This document shows positions 47,775-56,762 of a DNA stretch of 64,000 nucleotides, one piece after another (the stretch's first letter is position 1; the number at the start of each line of letters is the position of its first letter). The position numbers and the translations under genes were made by a program. The notes beneath the pieces are model-generated. The model saw only the letters and a list, made by a program, of their open reading frames with translations. It did not search any database and was not told where the DNA came from. This DNA comes from Planctomycetota bacterium (GTDB lineage: Bacteria; Planctomycetota; Planctomycetia; Pirellulales; Pirellulaceae): assembly GCA_014238905.1 (NCBI GenBank), contig JABAAE010000001.1, positions 685,467 through 749,466 of the forward strand. Reading direction: 5' to 3'.

Positions 47775-48626
47775 CTAATTGTGCTTCGAGATATCCAATT
47801 CAACAATGACAGGGTAATGGTCCGAAATGGTGTCAATTTCTTTTGCCAACGATATTGTTCCCGAACGGGAGTCTTTTGCGAGTGCTTTATCTGCAAATAC
47901 GAAATCGATTCGATAACGCTTCAACTTCAATTCTTCCATGTCCTTTGACCATCTGGGGATGGTGATAGGGGAGGGGCATGATATTTTGGCTTTTGGATCG
48001 TGCTTATGGACGATATCGACGAATCCTTTAGCCTCAACTCTATCAACAAACGTATAGTCTCTCTTCCTTGATTTCGCGTTAGCAATAAGGAATGCTTCAT
48101 CCTTCCGCGAACAGCCATTGAAGTCGCCCAAAATAACCACTTTCTCCTTCAGCACCAGAAGTCGTTCGATTCTGCGGAGAATCTTGTCCACCTCTGTAAA
48201 TTTCCCAGGCCAAAAGTGGACCACAAAGAAATGAATCCCATAAGTTTTGCAGTGCAGAAATCCGTGGTGATACCCCTTGGATTTGCGTTCGATAACCTCA
48301 ATGGGTTCTTTCGACGTAAGGCCAACAGGAAAACCACCTTTCTTGTGAGTAACGGCATAAGAGTGCCCCCATCTCTTGGCATACTCACCGAGGCTTTTCT
48401 CGGAAATCCCGTTCAATTCCTGGAGGGCGATAATATTGGGCTTTTGCGAATTGATCCAGCGACTTGCCTCTTCAATGGATTTGTGGTGATTGAACCCGTA
48501 GAGAACATTCCAATTGAGAATCTTTAGCGTGTCGCCCTTGGCAGCGTCAGTAACGCACCCGTTTACCATGCAGGCAAACACCATGATCAACATCAGCTTG
48601 ATTGACTGGCAGTTCGTGTTTTCCAT
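47775..48626 (-). CDS. Endonuclease/exonuclease/phosphatase family lipoprotein
   Basis: 283 aa from ATG 48626 with GGAG 10 nt upstream. The lipobox is MVNGC. The EEP fold motifs are ILNWNVLYGF (Asn), IIALQELNG (metal Glu), FFVVHFWPG, VILGDFNGC (Asp/Asn) and ISDHYPVIVEL (catalytic Asp-His). Relatives are extracellular DNases, sphingomyelinases and inositol phosphatases. A membrane-anchored phosphodiesterase is expected but the substrate is unknown. A multi-stem inverted-repeat structure lies in its upstream region. Confidence 0.8.
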   Translation of the reverse strand: MENTNCQSIKLMLIMVFACMVNGCVTDAAKGDTLKILNWNVLYGFNHHKSIEEASRWINSQKPNIIALQELNGISEKSLGEYAKRWGHSYAVTHKKGGFPVGLTSKEPIEVIERKSKGYHHGFLHCKTYGIHFFVVHFWPGKFTEVDKILRRIERLLVLKEKVVILGDFNGCSRKDEAFLIANAKSRKRDYTFVDRVEAKGFVDIVHKHDPKAKISCPSPITIPRWSKDMEELKLKRYRIDFVFADKALAKDSRSGTISLAKEIDTISDHYPVIVELDISKHN

Positions 48627-48668
48627 TCGGAAGGTTCTCCTATCGGTCTGCATAAAGTCCCAAATTAT

Positions 48669-48760
48669 CAGATTGCGGTCAGCGATTTGGAATTCAGGAA
48701 ACGCCCGGCCTGAAACGCTAACGCGCTTGCTTGTTGCGTCGTCTACTGGACCGCAATTTG
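48669..48760 (-). other. Possible three-way-junction structure upstream of the EEP gene
   Basis: An outer inverted repeat ATTGCGGTC (48672-48680) / GACCGCAAT (48749-48757) encloses a second hairpin TTCAGG / CCTGAA and a weaker ACGC / GCGT stem. If transcribed with the gene starting at 48626 it lies in its 5' leader, 43-134 nt before the ATG. It does not match a riboswitch I know, and is equally compatible with a remnant of a mobile or integron-like structure. Confidence 0.3.
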
Positions 48761-48919
48761 GCTACTGAGTATATCGAACATTGTCTTGCGCGTCGCCTGT
48801 TTGAAATCCCTTCGATGCCGAATCAACCGGACGCTTTTTGGTCTACACTGAAGCTTTCGCGGGCGTCGCAAACGGTTGTTGCTTCACCAGCATCGGGATG
48901 GTGATCAAGTAGCACTTGG

Positions 48920-49273
48920 CTACAAAATTTCAGGAGCGTGTTCCACAACCCTTGAACCAGAGTCCAATAGTTTTAAACCTGTGATGCCAAGAACAATTAA
49001 CCCGATACATGCAATCCGCTTGAGATCTGCTGATTCGTTAAACCAAACGAAGCCAACGATGGCCACTCCTACTGCACCAATGCCTGTCCAGACCGCGTAG
49101 GCATTTCCCATGGGAATTGTTTTTAATGCATAGGAAAGACAGCCAAAACTGATCCACATTGCAGCAATGGTAATTACAGAAGGCCACAATTTAGTAAACC
49201 CTTCTGTCTGTTTAAGGCCAACCGCCCACACAACCTCAAATAAACCGGCAATAGTTAAAACAGCCCAGCCCAT
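48920..49273 (-). CDS. SMR-family exporter (SugE/Gdx-like)
   Basis: A 117-aa four-helix small multidrug resistance protein from ATG 49273 ([21 protein letters not shown]), with GGAG 7 nt upstream. The conserved Glu in helix 1 (FEVVWAV) and the SugE-type [19 protein letters not shown] segment place it with the guanidinium exporter (Gdx/SugE) subgroup rather than EmrE. It should work as a dual-topology homodimer with proton antiport. The C-terminus is extended by about 12 residues. No guanidine riboswitch motif was seen upstream. Confidence 0.88.
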   Translation of the reverse strand: MGWAVLTIAGLFEVVWAVGLKQTEGFTKLWPSVITIAAMWISFGCLSYALKTIPMGNAYAVWTGIGAVGVAIVGFVWFNESADLKRIACIGLIVLGITGLKLLDSGSRVVEHAPEIL

Positions 49274-49915
49274 CGATATTCTCCTTGGATTTGTTACGCG
49301 CAAATTGACCGAGTCGGAACAAGTGATCACCCATTTCTAAAGCACACGCAGGTCCGGATTCTCGCGCATCTTATTGTCGGCAGGCATGCATGTCAGGAAT
49401 TGGTTTTTAGTTCTGGGGATAGAGCCCTTGCCTCAGTTAGTTTTTCGTAATCTTGAGGAACGCCATCGATTTTTAAAAAGTGCATCCTCCATTCCCGGTG
49501 TCAAATATGATACTCCGTTTGGTGGTGGAGACCGTAATAATTGACGTATCGAACATTTCACCACTGTATTGGAATTCTTGAATCACTCGAAATCACGTTC
49601 CATTTGGATGGTCAAGATTCACAACAAACCGGGTTTCAATTGCCAAACCGATGGCGACAGCGACGGCAAAAATTGCACTGACAATTGTCGTCATCACCAA
49701 GAGAAGTCGTGTCTTAACTCGCATTGCATGAAACAGCCAGTTAACGCCAGCGTTCGCCGGTTCGCGGCGAACGATGTTGATTTTAAAACCTCAGGGCGTG
49801 CGGGTTTGAGGCAACGATTTGTTATGTTTTTTGTCCGGCTACACTGCAAACTGTTTGCCAGGGGGCCCCTGGAAATGGATTCGCCTGCCTCCGGCGGCTT
49901 TGGTCAAATGCATTC
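49274..49915. other. Gene-poor spacer
   Basis: About 640 bases between the SMR gene and the SelW-like gene. Small open frames exist (a 43-codon minus-strand frame with one hydrophobic helix around 49600-49730; a 124-codon plus-strand frame) but none has a good ribosome binding site or recognisable family. A perfect 9-bp hairpin is at 49751-49773. Confidence 0.45.
49751..49773. repeat. Perfect hairpin CGTTCGCCG / CGGCGAACG
   Basis: A 9-bp perfect inverted repeat with loop GTTCG, 143 bp downstream of the SelW-like gene. There is no T-run, so it is not a classical terminator. Confidence 0.6.
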
Positions 49916-50167
49916 TCATTCTTTTGCGGTCAATATCGCCTGAATCACTTCTTCGACAGTCGGCCAAGGCTTTCTTGTTATCAGGGCAAACAAACCTCCC
50001 TTTCTGGAAATCGCCAGTTTGCCCCTCACCAAAACGTCGAATTGACCTCGAGACCCTGTTTCGACTACCGGTTTTTCACCAAATTCTTCTTGAATCGCTG
50101 CAGCGTAACTCGCCACTTTTGGGATATATGATTTTCACGTCGGGCAATGCACGATTTTAATTGTCAT
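49916..50167 (-). CDS. SelW/Rdx family selenoprotein with in-frame UGA (Sec11)
   Basis: An 83-aa thioredoxin-like Rdx protein (SelT/SelW/SelH family). From ATG 50167 (AGGA about 9 nt upstream) it reads MTIKIVHCPTU with TGA at 50135-50137 as residue 11, then KSYIPKVASYAAAIQEEFGE and the family's GSRGQFDVLVRGKLAISRK and PWPTVEEVIQAI. C8-P-T-U11 is the CxxU redox motif of SelW. Only the part after the UGA (from a GTG at 50116) forms a conventional ORF. A SECIS-like hairpin follows the UGA. Expected role: thiol/selenol redox with a protein partner; the physiological substrate of bacterial SelW is not well defined. Confidence 0.87.
50100..50116 (-). promoter_or_regulatory. Bacterial SECIS-like hairpin for Sec11
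   Basis: On the minus strand, 18 nt after the UGA, a 6-bp stem GUGGCG / CGCUGC (two G-U pairs) closes the loop AGUUA. The loop starts 24 nt after the UGA, with G at its second position as in bacterial SECIS elements. Spacer length and loop size match the element of the Trx/PDZ selenoprotein. Confidence 0.7.
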
Positions 50168-50855
50168 TGTTGGTGATCCTGAAGGGAGTCAGATAACGCT
50201 CAACCTGGCCGAGTTGCCAGAGTGATTATTGTTTCAATAATTCGCACCGTCGTCGACAGCGGTTCAACGCATTATCATCCGACACCCTGTATTGGTGTTC
50301 GGTATTTCAATCTATCCGCCCTCCCGACCCATCAGACATAAGCCGAAGTGATCTATTTTTGACTGTCCATGGTTCGCCTTGCAATGCTCACAAAATCCCC
50401 TGCTCTAAAAAGGGTTTTGCGTGGGTTACTCATTGTTGGTTGGAAATAAAAATGGATTCACTTGCCAAAATTCTGCCGGCACTGTTCGAAGCGACACCCA
50501 AGGTGTTACCCCACCGATCCAACATCAGACTGGTGTTTGATGGATGAAGGACTGGTATCCAATGGGCGATGCTAAACCCATGTCGATCAAGGTGTGTTTT
50601 GATATTGCCAATCCACCAGAGGGGTGATCTGCGGTGGGCGAAGAGTTTTTTTCGGCCGCGATGGAGACTTTTGGTACACTGGGAAATTGAGCTTTGTCCT
50701 CCATTGGCTTTGCACCGGTGCCTGGCTTGACAACTATTTTCGCGACTTGTTCCAGCTGACCGCACCTGTTCGACGGTTCCCCAATGATGGCCGGAGGTCA
50801 AGTTTGCCACGTAGGGCGTTGCCGTTTCTTTCTGTTTTGACTGATCCACCGAACC
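50168..50855. other. Gene-poor spacer
   Basis: 688 bases without a recognised gene. Open frames on both strands lack ribosome binding sites and conserved motifs. A 27-codon plus-strand frame at 50544 ends at a UGA and continues 20 codons; I could not support it as a gene. Confidence 0.45.
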
Positions 50856-51269
50856 ATGATGCCACCGTTTCATCTCGCTTTTCCAGTCATTGATTTGCCC
50901 AAGACACGAGAATTCTATGAAGGACTGATTTTATGCCGGGTTGGTCGAACCAGTGATCGGTGGATCGACTTTGATTTCTTTGGGCATCAGGTGACCGCCC
51001 ATCTCGTCACTGAGATGCCGAAAGTCATCACCAATGCCGTGGATGGAAAATCGGTCCCCTCCAGTCATTTCGGAGCTGTACTCAATTGGGAAGCTTGGCA
51101 TCATTTAAGAGACCGAATTCAGGATTCTGCGGTATTCCTGATTGAACCCTATATCCGATTTCAGGGGCTGCCGGGCGAACAGGCGACGATGTTTATTACC
51201 GATCCCAGTGGAAATGGCCTTGAGTTCAAGGCCTTCAAAAACCCGAAAATGCTCTTTGCAGTGGAATAA
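50856..51269 (+). CDS. VOC family (glyoxalase/bleomycin resistance fold) protein
   Basis: A 137-aa vicinal-oxygen-chelate protein: [21 protein letters not shown] (first metal His), [15 protein letters not shown] (second His), [10 protein letters not shown] and [15 protein letters not shown] (metal Glu). The fold and ligands suggest a lyase or dioxygenase on a small substrate. Two ATGs in a row (50856 and 50859) start it. The serine dehydratase gene begins 3 bp after its stop, so the two are probably translated together. Confidence 0.85.
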   Translation: MMPPFHLAFPVIDLPKTREFYEGLILCRVGRTSDRWIDFDFFGHQVTAHLVTEMPKVITNAVDGKSVPSSHFGAVLNWEAWHHLRDRIQDSAVFLIEPYIRFQGLPGEQATMFITDPSGNGLEFKAFKNPKMLFAVE

Positions 51270-51272
51270 AAC

Positions 51273-52649
51273 ATGTCGGAATACATAAGCATTTTTGATC
51301 TTTTTTCCGTCGGTATTGGTCCCTCTTCATCCCATTCGGTTGGGCCAATGCGGGCGGCAAAAAGGTTTGTCGGCGACGTGGAGAAAATCCAAAATTCCGA
51401 AAAAGTGTTCAAAATTCAGGTTCGCCTTTACGGTTCTCTTGCATTGACGGGCAAGGGGCACCGAACGGATAAAGCGCTGGTGCTCGGCTTGCTGGGTTAC
51501 ACCCCCGAATCGATCGATCCTGACCAAGCGGAATCTATTGTAGATGCAGTAGTGGAAACCGGCGTTATTGGTATTGGCAGCTATCAGAAAATTGAATTCC
51601 AACCCCAACGAGATATTCTTTTTCTGCGAAAGGAAGCTCTGCAATTCCATCCCAACGGCATGAGATTCGATGTGTTGGATGACGCCAATGAGATCGTGCT
51701 GCAAAAATCCTATTTTTCGGTCGGTGGAGGATTTGTGGTTGAAGATTCCGATCAGAGTATTGGTACCAGGGACTGTCGAGTGCCATATGGTTTTCAGAGT
51801 GGAGCCGAGTTGGTGCAACATGCGAAACAGAATGAATGCCCTATAAGCCGGGTGATTTGGGAAAATGAAAAATGCCTGAATGAGGGCCCTGAAATCCGGC
51901 AACGTATCTTGAAGTTGTGGGCGATCATGCAGGAGTGTGTTGCCAGAGGTTGCCGGGAATCCGGTACCTTGCCCGGAGGATTGAAAGTAGAACGCCGGGC
52001 TGCGGCGCTTTTTGCGAAACTCAATTCGCAGTATGAAACCAAGCACCAGGACCCGCTCAATGTGTTGGATTGGGTTGATCTTTACGCCTTGGCTGTCAAT
52101 GAGGAAAACGCTGCAGGGGGAAGAGTGGTCACCGCGCCAACCAATGGTGCGGCTGGCATCATTCCTGCGGTACTACATTATTATGACCGATTCTGTGCGG
52201 CTTCTAACGAAGATGGAATTGTCAAATTTTTTCTGACAGCCGGCGCGATTGGGATGCTCTATAAAATGAACGCTTCAATTTCCGGCGCTGAAGTGGGTTG
52301 CCAGGGAGAGGTTGGAGTTGCTTGCTCGATGGCTGCCGGAGCGCTCACCGAGGTGATGGGTGGAAATCCGGACCAGGTGGAACAGGCCGCTGAGATAGGG
52401 ATGGAGCACAACCTTGGATTGACGTGCGATCCGATTGGGGGATTGGTTCAGGTGCCCTGTATCGAGCGCAACGCGATGGGAGCGGTCAAGGCCATCAACG
52501 CCTCCCGCATCGCGCTACGGGAGAATGGCAAGAATCGCGTTTCGTTGGACAAGGTGATTCAAACCATGCGTCGAACCGGTGACGACATGTCCAGTAAATA
52601 CAAGGAAACTTCGCAGGGCGGGCTGGCTGTCAACGTGACCGAATGTTGA
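51273..52649 (+). CDS. sdaA: L-serine ammonia-lyase (iron-sulfur serine dehydratase)
   Basis: A 458-aa single-chain L-serine deaminase converting serine to pyruvate and ammonia. The N-terminal beta domain starts [22 protein letters not shown]. The C-terminal alpha domain carries [37 protein letters not shown] and [22 protein letters not shown], whose cysteines bind the 4Fe-4S cluster. Length and order (beta then alpha in one chain) are of the E. coli SdaA type. The VOC gene is 3 bp upstream. Confidence 0.96.
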   Translation: MSEYISIFDLFSVGIGPSSSHSVGPMRAAKRFVGDVEKIQNSEKVFKIQVRLYGSLALTGKGHRTDKALVLGLLGYTPESIDPDQAESIVDAVVETGVIGIGSYQKIEFQPQRDILFLRKEALQFHPNGMRFDVLDDANEIVLQKSYFSVGGGFVVEDSDQSIGTRDCRVPYGFQSGAELVQHAKQNECPISRVIWENEKCLNEGPEIRQRILKLWAIMQECVARGCRESGTLPGGLKVERRAAALFAKLNSQYETKHQDPLNVLDWVDLYALAVNEENAAGGRVVTAPTNGAAGIIPAVLHYYDRFCAASNEDGIVKFFLTAGAIGMLYKMNASISGAEVGCQGEVGVACSMAAGALTEVMGGNPDQVEQAAEIGMEHNLGLTCDPIGGLVQVPCIERNAMGAVKAINASRIALRENGKNRVSLDKVIQTMRRTGDDMSSKYKETSQGGLAVNVTEC

Positions 52650-53121
52650 AAAAGAAGACAGGATCGTCCAGAAAATATCAAATGACTCCCAGTGGCTGCG
52701 GTCTTTTTCATCAACTCGATGCAGGATAATCTGCTGGCGAAATGAGTGATGGCATGTCTGACTGCCAGTAGCGATCCCTGGGGATTTATTTTGATCGGCA
52801 TGGATTTCGGTCCAAATATTGATCGGTTGACTCCAGTCATGCTTACCAAACGGTCATCGCCATCTTGTTGGGATCTGCCCCTCCAGAAAACCGTGCGCCG
52901 TTTTGACTTTATGCATGCATGGTATTGGCTAATTTCCGCAAAGGCGCAAAAACCAAACTCGATAAAACTGATAATCGATAAAGCTATTTCGTTTATTGCT
53001 CGATAATGGAGTAGATCGGGGCAAAAGGTTGTTTTTTTTCTCGCGTACGCCGATACCAAACTTCGAAGAGATACACCACGGATTAGAATGCGTCGGAGGG
53101 CGTCCAATAGTGTCAGACGAA
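52650..53121. other. Spacer without recognised gene
   Basis: About 470 bases. The frame of the next gene is open from 52996, but the conserved-looking part starts near 53122. Nothing else was recognised. Confidence 0.4.
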
Positions 53122-53373
53122 ATGAACATGCTTGCTCTTGTCAAAGGCGAAGAAAAATATATTTTCCTTTTTGACGAGAAAAACCGGTCGGAAACACTTC
53201 GGCAGCTCGGCAAGTATGCGTCAGATCCCGAGTTGAGTTTTACCTGGTACGATGCCGCCGTACTCAGTCAAAAAATCCGCTCGACGGCTGAAGTTTCGGT
53301 TAATTCGCGTTTTGACCCGGATGCCATTTTTGAAGCTGCCGATTTTAGCGACCCCGACGATCTTCAGTTTTGA
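53122..53373 (+). CDS. Conserved hypothetical small protein
   Basis: 83 aa from ATG 53122 (MNMLALVKGEEKYIFLFDE), with a second ATG at 53128; the frame is open back to 52996. It is an alpha/beta protein with NRSETLRQLGKYASDPELSF and WYDAAVLSQKI and an acidic C-terminus rich in Asp, Glu and Phe. The type is familiar from planctomycetes but has no known function. It lies 180 bp before xerC on the same strand. Confidence 0.6.
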   Translation: MNMLALVKGEEKYIFLFDEKNRSETLRQLGKYASDPELSFTWYDAAVLSQKIRSTAEVSVNSRFDPDAIFEAADFSDPDDLQF

Positions 53374-53553
53374 AGCCCTGCACACGAGCAATGCTGGCAA
53401 CTGGATTGTTTCACCGGTCGCCGATGCGTGTTAACGCCGTCCTGTCCGAAATTTGATAGGCAACAGGATCCAGCAAAGCGGTCTTGTTGTTTTAATCGTA
53501 ACAGGCAGCAAGGTTTGGCCTGATGGCAGTGCTGTCAGTTTGAGTAAAGTACC

Positions 53554-54528
53554 ATGCGCGACAGTATTCAGAGATTTTTGACCTATTTGAAGGTCGAACG
53601 TAATTCCTCCGACTACACGATCAAGTCTTATCGGGAGGACTTGACGAGTTTGATGGATTTTCTTGCCGAAGAAGATAACAGCGTTCCGCATCCGTCAAAG
53701 ATTACGCCGCTTGATCTGCGAGGATATGTTGCGGCGCTGCACGAAGCGGGCTATGCCAAATCCTCCATTTCACGCCGACTGGCAAGCCTGAGGAGTTTTT
53801 TCCGATTTGCCCAAAGAGATGGGATAGTCGAAACCAATCCGGCAAAACCGCTCAAAAATCCAAGGCCGGAAAGAAAGCTACCTCATTTTCTTACGACCGC
53901 TGAGGTAGGAAAGCTCTTGAACGCCCCGCCTCTTGATGACTCTATGGCACTTCGTGACCGTGCGATCTTCGAAGTGCTTTATTCTGCGGGTCTGCGGGTA
54001 AGTGAATTGGTCGGGATCAATGATGCCGATCTCGATCTCACGACCGGAAGCGTAAGAGTGGCGGGAAAGGGGAAACGCGAAAGACTTTCTCCGTTGGGGT
54101 CATATGCTATCAAGGCGATCAAGAAGTGGCAAAAAATCCGCCAGGCAAAAAAAATCGGAAACGGCCAAGTCCCTCTTTTCGTCAATAAATTTGGAAACCG
54201 GATTACCACCCGGAGCATTGGTCGGATGGTGGAAAAATACCTCCTGCTGACAGGGCTCGATCGACGGACTTCGCCGCACACATTGCGACACAGTTTTGCG
54301 ACTCACTTGATGGACAATGGGGCCGATATTCGAAGTGTTCAGGAACTCCTTGGTCACAAAAGTCTGGTCACTACTCAGATCTATACCCACGTCAGCACTG
54401 CGGGCCTCAAGGAAATTTACGAAAAGGCGCATCCTCGAGCAAAATCGGCGACCCACAAAAAGGCGACCGGTCGGGCGGTGATCCAATCGGATTTTCCGGC
54501 CGGTCAATCCACTCGCAAGAGCAGCTAG
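53554..54528 (+). CDS. Tyrosine recombinase XerC/XerD
   Basis: A 324-aa site-specific recombinase with an N-terminal SAM-like core-binding domain (about 1-95) and catalytic residues R148 (SAGLRVSEL), Lys near 172-174 (GKGKRE), H242 and R245 (HTLRHSFATHL), H268 (LGHKSL) and nucleophile Y277 (TTQIYTHV). Motifs and length match the chromosome-dimer-resolving Xer proteins rather than a phage integrase; XerC versus XerD is not decided. The C-terminal 25 residues are a basic, low-complexity extension. It converges with the methyltransferase gene (4-bp gap). Confidence 0.92.
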   Translation: MRDSIQRFLTYLKVERNSSDYTIKSYREDLTSLMDFLAEEDNSVPHPSKITPLDLRGYVAALHEAGYAKSSISRRLASLRSFFRFAQRDGIVETNPAKPLKNPRPERKLPHFLTTAEVGKLLNAPPLDDSMALRDRAIFEVLYSAGLRVSELVGINDADLDLTTGSVRVAGKGKRERLSPLGSYAIKAIKKWQKIRQAKKIGNGQVPLFVNKFGNRITTRSIGRMVEKYLLLTGLDRRTSPHTLRHSFATHLMDNGADIRSVQELLGHKSLVTTQIYTHVSTAGLKEIYEKAHPRAKSATHKKATGRAVIQSDFPAGQSTRKSS

Positions 54529-54532
54529 ATCC

Positions 54533-55297
54533 TTATTTTGAGCCCGCTTTTCCGTAGAACAACATATGTTGCCAAGGCAGCTTGTCGAATTCTTTCACCA
54601 GTTTGAACTGGTTAGCTTCCATCTCTTTTTTCACTTGGGCTTTACTCATTTTGTGCAAAATCTTGATCGGTACGTCCGGGTCTTCGAGGCGATATTCAAC
54701 AAGCACAATCACACCGTCAGGTTTCAGCGAATCCCTCATCGTTTTTAACATGGTCACTGGGTGAGAGAATTCGTGGTAAACGTCCACCATCAAAATCAAA
54801 TCGATGGAGTTTCTCGGTAAGTGGGGATTGTGAAATGAACCAAGGATCGGGATAACGTTTTCCACGCCGCGTTCCTCAAAGCGATCCCGAAGAAACTTCA
54901 GCATCTCGGGTTGAACATCGACGCCGTAAACCAGGCCCTTGTCGCCAACCAGTTCAGCCATCTTGAGGGTGTGAAATCCGTTCCCACAACCCATGTCGCA
55001 AACGGTCATTCCCGCTTTCAAGCCCAGGTTGGCCAGCATTAGCGAACAGCGTTCTTCCCTTTCTCGTTCATTGCGGATTAGCCACTCGGCGCCGGAGTAA
55101 TGCATGGTCATTGCTATTTCCCGGCCGAGGTAATATTTCCGACCCTTGGGAATCTTGGGCGGCAAGTTATCTTGGGCCGAATCACCGTCCAAAGCCTCGT
55201 CCTGACCACAACAGAGCGCGGCATCATTATTTGGTTGTGCGACTGCCATGTATCCAAAAAAAACCAAAAATATTGCAGCGGGAAGATGGAGGGATCT
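54533..55297 (-). CDS. Exported class I SAM-dependent methyltransferase
   Basis: 254 aa from ATG 55297 with an apparent signal peptide (MRSLHLPAAIFLVFFGYMAVAQ) and a methyltransferase domain: AGMTVCDMGCGNGFHTLKMAEL (SAM loop), GVDVQPEMLKFL and DLILMVDVYHEFSHP. Export of a SAM enzyme is odd, since SAM is not expected outside the cytoplasm, but this type of protein is seen in planctomycetes. The sequence PPKIPKGRKYYLGREIAMTM before the domain is conserved in such proteins. The substrate is unknown. Confidence 0.82.
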   Translation of the reverse strand, partial: RSLHLPAAIFLVFFGYMAVAQPNNDAALCCGQDEALDGDSAQDNLPPKIPKGRKYYLGREIAMTMHYSGAEWLIRNEREREERCSLMLANLGLKAGMTVCDMGCGNGFHTLKMAELVGDKGLVYGVDVQPEMLKFLRDRFEERGVENVIPILGSFHNPHLPRNSIDLILMVDVYHEFSHPVTMLKTMRDSLKPDGVIVLVEYRLEDPDVPIKILHKMSKAQVKKEMEANQFKLVKEFDKLPWQHMLFYGKAGSK

Positions 55298-55643
55298 CAT
55301 ATTTTGAAGACTACCTGATAAATGCAAACAGATGGACGATACGAAAAATAGCTAACAGCAGTTGGTATTCTAACAGGGAATTCTAACGACAGGGAATGTG
55401 ATGAGTGTTACGGTTGTTCTGCTGCCAGATTTTAAAATAGGGTAGGGCTCCAATCTGCAGCCTTAAAATGATGAAAAAGAATCCAAATCCAGCGGACGCC
55501 GGGAGTTCAGCTGAAGGCCATTCCACAGAGCGAGTATCAGGATGGCATCAAATGGGTTGATTTTTGATTTCGTTGGTAAAACGCCCTTTTTTAGAGGTAG
55601 AATTCAATGGTTCAAGTTTGATTCATTCCATCGGTGATTCGTC
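55298..55643. other. Spacer without recognised gene
   Basis: About 350 bases between the methyltransferase start and a small ORF. No RNA or repeat was seen. Confidence 0.4.
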
Positions 55644-55859
55644 ATGATTTCATCCGCAACATCCACTGTGGCATTGGGTATTTCGCAGAGCTATCAAAAT
55701 TTTAATCAGTCTGCCGATACCATCGCGGATCCAAATCAGACCCTGGATGCCTCTTCGCTGGTCGCATTAAAAGTTGCTCAGCATGGATTGGAGGCCAACG
55801 TCGCCGTCGCTAAAGCGGTTTTTGAATCAACGGAGTCTGTCCTCGATATTTTGATCTAG
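55644..55859 (+). CDS. Small protein resembling a flagellar rod/hook C-terminus
   Basis: A 71-aa protein. The last half (SSLVALKVAQHGLEANVAVAKAVFES) has the Asn/Ala heptad look of flagellar rod and hook C-terminal helices and of YjfB-like motility proteins. The first half is Ser/Thr/Ala-rich. No flagellar genes are nearby. Coding status is supported by composition and GGTGAT before the ATG. Confidence 0.5.
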   Translation: MISSATSTVALGISQSYQNFNQSADTIADPNQTLDASSLVALKVAQHGLEANVAVAKAVFESTESVLDILI

Positions 55860-56107
55860 CCCCTTTTTTTTTAAAAATGCTGGGGCGATGGAATCCAGAA
55901 AAAATCAATGCTATCTCTTGATGCCCGTTCAATTCGGCTCCATTTGAAGGGGCGTATCTGAGGCTAATTGGTTGCCACCCTTCTAGGCCATTCGGATATG
56001 GGTTAGGTTTGGTTTGGTTGGCTGTCCTTCTACAAAACGGCTGACAGGCCATGTGCTGGGTGCTGGACATAGACGTTAAAGCGAGACTGTCACGTTAAAG
56101 AGAGACT

Positions 56108-56515
56108 ATGAGCCCAAATCTTATCTTGCCGTTGTTAGCGGTTTGTCTTCTGTTGCCAACCGGTTGTGACAACGCTGAATCACGCAAAGAGCGATTAATC
56201 AGAGAGATGATCCAAGGTGGTCTCAGCGTGAAGGAAAAGGTCATTCAGGATTCAAACGGAATCATGGAGGACATGAAAGTCTACCGAGATGGTGAAAAAG
56301 ATGGTGTTATCTTCGAGCACATTTATGCTGCCGGGGTTCAGGTTGATCAGTCCTTTTTAAGTGAGCAAGCAGTCAAGGGAGAAATGTTGACCCATTTAAA
56401 AAGACAAAAGGACGCTGTGGTTGTCTTGAATTCAGGTATTTACGTGAGAATTATCTACAGAGCAAGTAACGGTCGGGTCTACGCTGACGTGGCCATTTCC
56501 AACGAGGATCTTTAG
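56108..56515 (+). CDS. Putative lipoprotein
   Basis: A 135-aa lipoprotein with signal and lipobox LPTGC (about residue 20) followed by a short charged linker and a small alpha/beta domain (KVIQDSNGIMEDMKVYRDGEKDG, VYADVAISNEDL). An AGAGAG sequence precedes the ATG. No family was recognised. Neighbours on both sides are separated by about 250 bp. Confidence 0.6.
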   Translation: MSPNLILPLLAVCLLLPTGCDNAESRKERLIREMIQGGLSVKEKVIQDSNGIMEDMKVYRDGEKDGVIFEHIYAAGVQVDQSFLSEQAVKGEMLTHLKRQKDAVVVLNSGIYVRIIYRASNGRVYADVAISNEDL

Positions 56516-56762
56516 TTGCGGGCATTTTGAACAGAATGGGTTCGCTGGACCTCGGCTTATTTTGGGATTTGTTTTTCTAGGTCCGTTACCGCTCCTGTCA
56601 ACTGCAGCAATTTTCAGCCCGGTAAATGATCTTCCTCTATTTATGTGATTCTGTTGACCCTTGCAGGGTTACCCAACTAAAATCAAGCTCAATGGATATC
56701 GGGGGCCATTGCCTGTTTTACTCGAACCCCATCTACTCTGAAGTCTCACCTGGAAAATAAAT

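Noticed and set aside
48669..48760. Integron attC site
   Set aside because: It has inverted-repeat arms but lacks the GTTRRRY / RYYYAAC core sites, and no integrase lies nearby.
49569..49943. 124-codon plus-strand ORF
   Set aside because: Composition is unlike a protein; it is largely antisense to the SelW-like gene end and non-coding spacer.
50544..50690. A possible third UGA-containing small gene (27 codons, UGA at 50625, 20 more codons)
   Set aside because: No recognisable family, no redox motif around the UGA, no clear ribosome site; the following hairpin (GG-CGAA / UUCG-CC) has a mismatch and sits at the edge of the allowed distance.
50430..50873. 147-codon minus-strand ORF
   Set aside because: Rich in Ser, His, Arg and Trp without any motif; overlaps the VOC gene start; probably chance.
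52559..53107. 182-codon minus-strand ORF
   Set aside because: Antisense to the 3' end of sdaA, no motif, no ribosome site.
53554..54528. Integrase of a mobile element
   Set aside because: Length, core-binding domain and motifs match housekeeping XerC/D; there is no adjacent tRNA, att repeat or cargo.
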